64,000 bases of DNA, taken from the NCBI GenBank assembly GCA_016464825.1, contig JAEKNQ010000054.1, positions 62,001-126,000 on the forward strand. Reading direction: 5' to 3'. The notes beneath the pieces are model-generated. The model saw only the letters and a program-made list of their open reading frames with translations. It was not told the origin of the DNA and made no database searches. The translations under genes and the position numbers were made by a program. Positions within the stretch are counted from its first letter, which is position 1, and the number at the start of each line of letters is the position of its first letter. This document shows, in pieces, positions 59,222 to 64,000 of this stretch. This DNA is from Candidatus Dormiibacter inghamiae (GTDB lineage Bacteria; Chloroflexota; Dormibacteria; Dormibacterales; Dormibacteraceae).

Positions 59222-60102
59222 AACGCCTCCTTTTCGATGAGTCCATTCCCTGGATTCAGGGAACGGCGGATCGCGATGTCGCCGTAGCCGGTGCGGGCGC
59301 TGACCTCAACGGTCTCGTCGGAAGGCTCGGGGCTGTCGGCGACGTCCATGTGGTTCCGAACCCTGCCGAACTTCGTGTGCACGTCGAGGCGCGCGGCGGT
59401 GCCGGCGCGGATGCCGATCTCGATCTGACCGAAGCCAGACTTGAGTGAGGCGGAGCCGCGCGCGGCCTCGCCGATGCGGACGTCACCGTTGGCGGTACTG
59501 GCGGTGACGCCGGCGTTCGCGAGGCCGACGGAGATGTCGCCGTTTGCCGCGTTGACCCGGAGGTCGCCCGTGACCACGCCGACCCAGTTATCGCCATTGG
59601 AGTTCTTGATCACGGCGGCGCCGTCGATCTCGCGCAGCCGTACCCGGCCGGCCCCGGTGGTGACCTCGGCATTGCCCGCGACGCGGTCCACGGCGATGGC
59701 GCCGGCCCCGGTGTTCAGGTCGAGCGTGCCCGTGTGATCGAGCTGGATGTCGCCGGTTGTGGTCTTGACCCGGCACTCGCCGAGGCGGCCCGCGCTGCGC
59801 CATGTCGCCACAGCGGCGTCGCCCTGCAAGTGGGAACCGGCGGGCAGATCGATTGTCACGTCGATCGACCCCGCCTTGCCGAACAGGCCGAGAGCCCGGT
59901 GCTTCGGCGCCTTGATGAGAAGCCGGCCGGCCGTGTATTCGACACGCGTCTGCTCCGCGGTCCGCACGTCCGGCTCGTGGGACGCGTCGCTCGGGCGCAC
60001 CTCCACTACCGTGTCGTCGCGGTCGCCGGCGATGATTCGGGCGTCGCCCACGACGAGATCGAGCGTGACCGAGATCGGCTCGGGGGTGTCAAAGGTCGGC
60101 AT
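59218..60102 (-). CDS. DUF4097 (adhesin-like beta-helix) family protein
   Basis: A 294-residue soluble protein built of repeating short beta-strand units (GECRVKTTTGDIQLDHTGTL, TGAGAIAVDRVAGNAEV, NANGDISV-like turns), as in DUF4097/DUF4098 proteins that fold as a right-handed beta-solenoid. No signal peptide is present. ATG 60102 has AGGAGG 8 bases upstream; the longer frame to 60291 is not credible. It sits between the RHH regulator and DrrAB, an arrangement common in actinobacteria and relatives. Function unknown; possibly a scaffold or sensor for the exporter. Confidence 0.88.
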   Translation of the reverse strand: MPTFDTPEPISVTLDLVVGDARIIAGDRDDTVVEVRPSDASHEPDVRTAEQTRVEYTAGRLLIKAPKHRALGLFGKAGSIDVTIDLPAGSHLQGDAAVATWRSAGRLGECRVKTTTGDIQLDHTGTLDLNTGAGAIAVDRVAGNAEVTTGAGRVRLREIDGAAVIKNSNGDNWVGVVTGDLRVNAANGDISVGLANAGVTASTANGDVRIGEAARGSASLKSGFGQIEIGIRAGTAARLDVHTKFGRVRNHMDVADSPEPSDETVEVSARTGYGDIAIRRSLNPGNGLIEKEAL

Positions 60103-60182
60103 GGTGAGTCCTCCTGATACGGCTGGTCGGGGCGTCTCCGCTGGTGGGAGAAGCAACTGGCCGTGCGATGTCGTGTTCCACC

Positions 60183-60701
60183 TCAGCGCACCCAGCCCGT
60201 GTAGCGCTCGCCGGAGGGGGCGGCGCGGCGTTCGGAGAGGCGGCTGGGATCGCCGGACTCCAGTGCGGCCGTGGCCGCACGGACCAGCCAAGCGTTGACC
60301 GAGAGCCCTGCCTGGCCGGCGGCCGCCTCGACCCGTCCCTTCAGCTGTTCGGCCAAGCGGAGGTTGATCCGCGCCATCCCGCCCTCCTCGCCATCTGGCA
60401 AGACAGGCGGCGGGACGCCCGTCAGGGACGTATCACGCTCCTCGAACGAGCGTTCGGGGGGCGGAGGTGTGACGACGAAGCTGGGCTCACGTCCATGAAG
60501 GCGGAGTTCCACGGAGCCCGGCGCTAAGTCGCGCGTGATCTCATCCACCGCCGTCGACAGCGCGTCCAACAGAGTGAGCCGCGTGGCCGACTCCAGGGGG
60601 GCTGTGAGTCGCTCGGCCAGTGCCCGAGCGTCTTCCCCTCCCGCCTCGGCGGCCACGGCAAGCTCATGGCGGAGACTTTCGACGTACGGCGTGAGATCCA
60701 T
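60183..60701 (-). CDS. Ribbon-helix-helix/HicB-like regulator
   Basis: A 172-residue protein. Its C-terminal part (ARINLRLAEQLKGRVEAAAG then QAGLSVNAWLVRAATAAL) is an RHH DNA-binding motif of the HicB/CopG type. The N-terminal ~100 residues are a helical and beta domain of unknown role. It opens the operon with DUF4097 and DrrAB. The start codon ATG 60701 is only 6 bases from a TATTAT box, so its mRNA is probably leaderless, and a palindrome in the promoter suggests autoregulation. Confidence 0.82.
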   Translation of the reverse strand: MDLTPYVESLRHELAVAAEAGGEDARALAERLTAPLESATRLTLLDALSTAVDEITRDLAPGSVELRLHGREPSFVVTPPPPERSFEERDTSLTGVPPPVLPDGEEGGMARINLRLAEQLKGRVEAAAGQAGLSVNAWLVRAATAALESGDPSRLSERRAAPSGERYTGWVR

Positions 60702-60707
60702 GACGCC

Positions 60708-60728
60708 ATAATAGCACCACTATGGTGC
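60708..60728 (-). promoter_or_regulatory. Promoter and operator of the RHH-DUF4097-DrrAB operon
   Basis: A -10 box TATTAT (60713-60708, minus strand) lies 6 bases before the ATG. Directly upstream is a perfect palindrome GCACCA-CTA-TGGTGC (60714-60728), inside the expected -35 to -10 spacer; no clear -35 is seen. This is where a repressor would sit. The RHH protein encoded next is the obvious candidate. Confidence 0.6.
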
Positions 60729-60879
60729 CATCGCACGCCAAAGTGGCCCCCATGCGATGCCACGGGGGTTCGTTTGCGCCAGCGCCCTCCTTGCCGGATC
60801 GGAGACGTGGTCTTCACGAAAGGGGATGACTTTCTGCCCGGCCAGAAACCAAACTGGTGTCCGGCGTGTATAGGACTAC

Positions 60880-61437
60880 GTGGCTCTGGAGCTGTCGATG
60901 AGCGGGTATGAGGGCGTCGGCCAGGCGCGGGCCGCCAACCAGGCTTTGGTCAGGTTGGCTCAGCACGGTGACCTGCCCGCGTTCGAAGAGGTGGTCCATC
61001 GCTTCCAGCGCCGGGTCTTCGGACTCGCCTACCAATATCTGCAGGACCGGGACGAGGCGCAGGACTTGGCCCAGGAGATCTTTGTTCGGCTCTATCGCCA
61101 GCTCCAGCGCTACGACCCCAGCCGGCCCTTCGAGCCCTGGTTTTGGAAGCTGGCAGGCAACGTCGCCGCGAGCTACCTGAGGCGCCGTCCAGCGCCTTCC
61201 CAAGAGCTCGGGGACTCAGGAATGAGTACAGCGGCGACGGATCAGCTGGAGCTGCAACTTGCCATCTCGGATCTCACGCCCGAGTTGCGACTGCCACTGC
61301 TTCTGCACTACCAGGCCGACCTCCGGGTGGAGGACGTTGCCGCCGCCCTCGACCTGAGCGCCGCCGCAGTCAAGTCAAGGCTCTTCCGCGCTCGAGCTGT
61401 GCTCCGAGTGCTCTTGGCGGAGGACGGCCAATCATGA
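60880..61437 (+). CDS. ECF-type RNA polymerase sigma factor
   Basis: A 185-residue sigma factor. Region 2: LPAFEEVVHRFQRRVFGLAY and DEAQDLAQEIFVRLYRQLQR; region 4: LTPELRLPLLLHYQADLRVE and DVAAALDLSAAAVKSRLFRA. The start is GTG 60880; an ATG at 60898 (MSGYEGVGQ) may be the real one. It overlaps the anti-sigma gene by ATGA. Together they probably control their own operon of envelope genes to the right. Confidence 0.94.
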   Translation: MALELSMSGYEGVGQARAANQALVRLAQHGDLPAFEEVVHRFQRRVFGLAYQYLQDRDEAQDLAQEIFVRLYRQLQRYDPSRPFEPWFWKLAGNVAASYLRRRPAPSQELGDSGMSTAATDQLELQLAISDLTPELRLPLLLHYQADLRVEDVAAALDLSAAAVKSRLFRARAVLRVLLAEDGQS

Positions 61438-61919
61438 CCTGCGCCGAGGTGCGCAGCCGCCTGGAAGCGATGGTGGACGGGGAGCTGGACGCTGCTCTGC
61501 CGGACGTCCGGCAGCACCTGGCGGTCTGCGACGCCTGCAGGCGGCAGCACGAGGAGGCGGCTTCGCTGCCCAGCCGGATCCGGGCTCTGCCCGCGCCGGC
61601 CCTGCCGGCGGACCTGGTGACTCAGGTGCTCGTCCGCGTCGGGCCGCGCAGCCGGCCGCTACGAGAGTGGGGACTGCTGGCAAGCGAAGCCTTGCTGGGC
61701 CTCATCGTGGTCTGGTACGTATCCGGCCTTGACGGCCTACTGGGCTTGGGCCAGCGTACGCTCAGCGAGTTGGCGGAAGCGCTCGGCTGGCAGCCAGGTC
61801 ACGCGCTGGCGCCTAGCGGCGGCGTCGACCTCTTCTTACTGCTGCTGGCCTTGGGCCTGACACTGCTTGCCACCTACCATCTGTCGCTCGTCAGCCGCGA
61901 CCTCCGTCGCTCGCGCTAG
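61434..61919 (+). CDS. Zinc-finger anti-sigma factor (membrane)
   Basis: A 161-residue anti-sigma factor. The N-terminal zinc-finger (ZAS) motif shows HLAVCDACRRQH with the H-x3-C-x2-C signature. Two hydrophobic segments follow (ASEALLGLIVVWYVSGLDGL and DLFLLLLALGLTLLATYHLSL), so it is a membrane protein with the sigma-binding part inside. ATG 61434 overlaps the sigma-factor stop; the longer frame from 61143 is only overlap with the sigma gene. Confidence 0.92.
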   Translation: MTCAEVRSRLEAMVDGELDAALPDVRQHLAVCDACRRQHEEAASLPSRIRALPAPALPADLVTQVLVRVGPRSRPLREWGLLASEALLGLIVVWYVSGLDGLLGLGQRTLSELAEALGWQPGHALAPSGGVDLFLLLLALGLTLLATYHLSLVSRDLRRSR

Positions 61920-62005
61920 TGTCCTGCGCCGGAAGTTCATTGAGTAGATTGTGGCAGGCGTCCGGAGCCGCAATATGCCAACGAATCTCTGGCACGGGAC
62001 GCTAG

Positions 62006-62707
62006 GTGCCCCCTGTCACCCGCTGGTCGTTGATGCTGGCCGTGCTGCTCGGCGCGGGGCTGCTGCTCGCCTGGGCTGACGCGACAGTCCTGAATTCGCT
62101 CTTTCCTCAGCCGGTGCCTACGGCGCGAGGTTTCCAGCCGCGGGCGCAACTGCCATTTCCCCCTGGCCGGCACCTTGGCGCTGATCGTCTCGAGTTCCGG
62201 GGCCTCGGTTCCCCGGGAAGTGTGTTCAGCTTCGGCTGGTTTCTCGCCACCGGCGCCGTACTGCTCCTGCTGACCCTCGCCATGCTCGCCCTCGCCTCAC
62301 GGCGTGCCCGGTTGGCGGCTGAGCGCGTCAGCCCGCGCCTCGTCGTCCTACTCCTCGCGGCAGGGATCTCGGCCACGCTTCTCATCCTGGCTGCGACAGA
62401 GCTGCTTCGCGCCACCTTCTTGCTCCTGAGTCTCGTTCCCATCGTCTGGGCAGCCTCCGCTGTCGCAACGCTTTTCGGCTGCGCGGCGCTGGCCCTGGCC
62501 GCCGGTCGCTGGCTGCGCGGTCGGCTCGGCGGCGGCAACCCTTGGTTGGGAGTTGTGATGGCGATTCTGATAGGGCTCGATGCGGGCCTGGTTCCCTTTG
62601 CCGGCTGGCTGCTCCTCCTAGCGGTTGGGCTGACCGGACTGGGCTTGGCGGTCGTCACCCGGCTGGGTTCGGCGGGTGGTTGGAACTTGGAGGATCTCAA
62701 TTGGTGA
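62006..62707 (+). CDS. Hypothetical membrane protein
   Basis: A 233-residue integral membrane protein with about six helices: WSLMLAVLLGAGLLLAWA near the start, an outside loop with FPQPVPTARGFQPRA, then FGWFLATGAVLLLLTLAMLA, LVVLLLAAGISATLLILAA, FLLLSLVPIVWAASAVATL and LVPFAGWLLLLAVGLTGLGL. I do not recognise a family. It begins 86 bases after the anti-sigma gene with GTG 62006, and its stop overlaps the membrane-fusion gene (GTGA), so it works with that protein, probably in export. Confidence 0.75.
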   Translation: MPPVTRWSLMLAVLLGAGLLLAWADATVLNSLFPQPVPTARGFQPRAQLPFPPGRHLGADRLEFRGLGSPGSVFSFGWFLATGAVLLLLTLAMLALASRRARLAAERVSPRLVVLLLAAGISATLLILAATELLRATFLLLSLVPIVWAASAVATLFGCAALALAAGRWLRGRLGGGNPWLGVVMAILIGLDAGLVPFAGWLLLLAVGLTGLGLAVVTRLGSAGGWNLEDLNW

Positions 62708-64000
62708 TACAGACCCGCTCACTCCCTCGCCGGCTCCAGGCTTGGCGGGGTCGCCGGTTGCTGGCGCTCGGGCTCGCGTTCGTAGCAGTTGCGCTGTTGG
62801 CTCTGATCGTGCATGACGTGATCGCCCCACCAGGCACCAGCGGCGGCGGTACGCGCACGACGGTGATCCGCCGCGGCACCGTCAGCGCCGCCGTCTCGGG
62901 AACCGGCACAGTGGTGCCGGTCCAGCAGCAGAACGTGGCCTTCCGCGCCTCCGGCCAGCTGACCGAGGTGAATGTGAAGGTGGGCGACCAGGTGCATGCA
63001 GGTCAGGTGCTGGCACGCATCGACCAGACCACCTATCAGACTGCGCTGCAGCAAGCCCAGGCGAGCCTCACTCAGGCCCAAGCCAACCTGAGCACTGCTC
63101 AGACCTCCAATGCGGTGACGCAGGCCCAGCATCAGCTCGCCGCGGCCCAGCTGGCTTACAACGACGCGGCCAATCAGGTAGCACTGCAGAACCAGCAGGA
63201 CGCCAACGCGGTGACCAATGCCCAGAACCAGTTCAACAACGACAACTGCGCCGGTCAGCCGCAGCCGGCAGGCTCCAAATGCTACCAGGACCAGCAGGCG
63301 TTGAACCAGGCGCAGAACAAGCAGGCGAGCGATCAGCTATCGGGCCAGCATCAGGTCAACCAGGCGCGTGCGTCAGTCGTTTCCGCTCAGGATGCTGTCA
63401 ACAACGCCGCCAACAGCCGGCCCAACACCATAGCTGCGGCCCAGGCCTCGGTTGACACCGCTCAGGCCGGTCTGCAAACGGCCCAGAACAATCTCAACAG
63501 CACGACTCTCACCTCACCCATCGACGGCGTGATCAGCGCTGTCAACGGGCAGGTCGGCGAGAGCGTCAGCGCCAGCGGCGGAGCCACGGCGCAGGCGCCG
63601 GGTAGCACCGCGCCGCAGCCGGCAGGCAGCGGCTCGAGTTCCAGTTCCTCAAGTACGGCCGGGGCGGCAGGCACAACCGGTGGCTCAGCCTCCAGCGGCT
63701 CGGCCTTCGCCGTCATCAACAACAGCAGCTCAATGCAGGTGGTGGCTCCCCTGGCGGAAGCGGATGCCGCCAAGGTGAAGTCAGACCAGACTGTCAACCT
63801 GAGCTTCGACGCACTGCCCGGGGTGACGCTGACAGGCCACGTCCTGGCGGTGGCCCCCGGCTCCTCGACCATCCAGAACGTCACCAACTACTATGTGACG
63901 CTCACGCTTGACACTGCCAATCCCAACTTGAGGTCAGGGATGACTGCCAACGCGGCAGTGGTGGTGAGCCAAGCCACCAACGTGCTGGTGGTACCCAACA
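62704..64000 (+). CDS. HlyD/MacA-type membrane-fusion protein (periplasmic adaptor), 3' end beyond window
   Basis: GTG 62704 opens a frame that is uninterrupted to base 64000 (432 codons so far). The N-terminus has one membrane helix (LLALGLAFVAVALLALIVHD), then the barrel-lipoyl start VSGTGTVVPVQQQNVAFRAS and GDQVHAGQVLARIDQTTYQT. A long Gln/Ala/Asn-rich coiled coil follows (QAQASLTQAQANLSTAQ-type repeats) containing a Cys pair about 15 residues apart near its tip. The return lipoyl half (TSPIDGVISAVNGQVGESV) carries a Ser/Gly/Ala-rich loop of ~40 residues. Partner ABC or RND components are presumably encoded beyond the window. Confidence 0.9.
   Translation, partial: MIQTRSLPRRLQAWRGRRLLALGLAFVAVALLALIVHDVIAPPGTSGGGTRTTVIRRGTVSAAVSGTGTVVPVQQQNVAFRASGQLTEVNVKVGDQVHAGQVLARIDQTTYQTALQQAQASLTQAQANLSTAQTSNAVTQAQHQLAAAQLAYNDAANQVALQNQQDANAVTNAQNQFNNDNCAGQPQPAGSKCYQDQQALNQAQNKQASDQLSGQHQVNQARASVVSAQDAVNNAANSRPNTIAAAQASVDTAQAGLQTAQNNLNSTTLTSPIDGVISAVNGQVGESVSASGGATAQAPGSTAPQPAGSGSSSSSSSTAGAAGTTGGSASSGSAFAVINNSSSMQVVAPLAEADAAKVKSDQTVNLSFDALPGVTLTGHVLAVAPGSSTIQNVTNYYVTLTLDTANPNLRSGMTANAAVVVSQATNVLVVPN

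Noticed and set aside
1-64000. CRISPR arrays, tRNA and rRNA genes
   Set aside because: I saw no regularly spaced direct repeats and no tRNA-like T-arm or rRNA sequence; a dedicated scan could still find a small RNA.

Overview
The window is 64 kb of GC-rich bacterial chromosome. Genes are packed tightly, with many ATGA or GTGA overlaps and frequent GTG/TTG starts. The content (YtrA-type GntR and PadR regulators, many ABC and two-component loci, ECF sigma factors, DUF6157, DrrAB exporters, FdrA cluster) looks like a soil or subsurface heterotroph of the Terrabacteria side, such as Chloroflexota, Dormibacterota or a deep actinobacterium. This placement is an inference; no rRNA, tRNA or other phylogenetic marker is present to settle it. 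I saw no CRISPR array, tRNA or rRNA.

Layout. 1-2.8 kb: the end of a PucR-type regulator, then a YtrA-type GntR repressor with its ABC exporter. 2.9-9.0 kb: a type II fatty-acid synthesis operon in the order fabF-acpP-fabH-fabD-fabG-accD-accA, making malonyl-CoA, loading it on ACP and elongating it. 9.0-14.4 kb: small membrane protein, HEAT-repeat remnant, MacB-type exporter and a divergent two-component system. 14.4-15.5 kb: an intact IS630-family element. 15.8-17.7 kb: DUF1445, CoxG-like and DUF6157 genes. 17.7-21.1 kb: a gene graveyard of broken TetR, sensor kinase, response regulator, glycosidase-like lipoprotein and MFS pieces. 21.2-31.8 kb: a nucleobase/ureide catabolic block (MBL hydrolase, NCS2 permease, three-subunit xanthine-dehydrogenase-type hydroxylase, FdrA/DUF1116/DUF2877, a dead P-loop kinase gene). 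31.8-35.1 kb: NAD-binding protein, ABC exporter, hydrolase. 35.2-38.7 kb: a 1170-residue protein joining GAF-type sensor modules to a glucose-6-phosphate-dehydrogenase-like domain. 38.9-40.6 kb: carbamate kinase and a PF04199-type cyclase that plausibly complete the ureide pathway. 40.7-45.2 kb: PadR-controlled monooxygenase and hydrolase, then malonyl-CoA decarboxylase. 45.2-47.9 kb: transposon and resolvase scraps around a formaldehyde dehydrogenase. 47.9-50.6 kb: an operon of ECF sigma factor, membrane-tethered Rieske protein, cupredoxin lipoprotein and Tat-exported metallophosphoesterase. 50.7-52.7 kb: a DNA methyltransferase remnant carrying a LAGLIDADG-like insert and cut by an IS3-family element. 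52.8-56.9 kb: PadR-MFS-hydrolase operon and a VOC protein. 57.3-60.7 kb: PIN-toxin scrap and an RHH regulator-DUF4097-DrrAB operon. 60.9-64.0 kb: ECF sigma factor, anti-sigma factor, a membrane protein and a membrane-fusion protein cut by the window end.

Working together: the FAS operon and malonyl-CoA decarboxylase set the malonyl-CoA supply from opposite sides. The NCS2 permease, molybdenum hydroxylase, FdrA-type carbamoyltransferase and carbamate kinase form a plausible route from purines to ATP, NH3 and CO2. The sigma factor-Rieske-cupredoxin set is the best candidate for an undescribed redox-sensing envelope system. Several otherwise well-conserved genes carry single-base frameshifts, so either the sequence has indel errors or this region is decaying.
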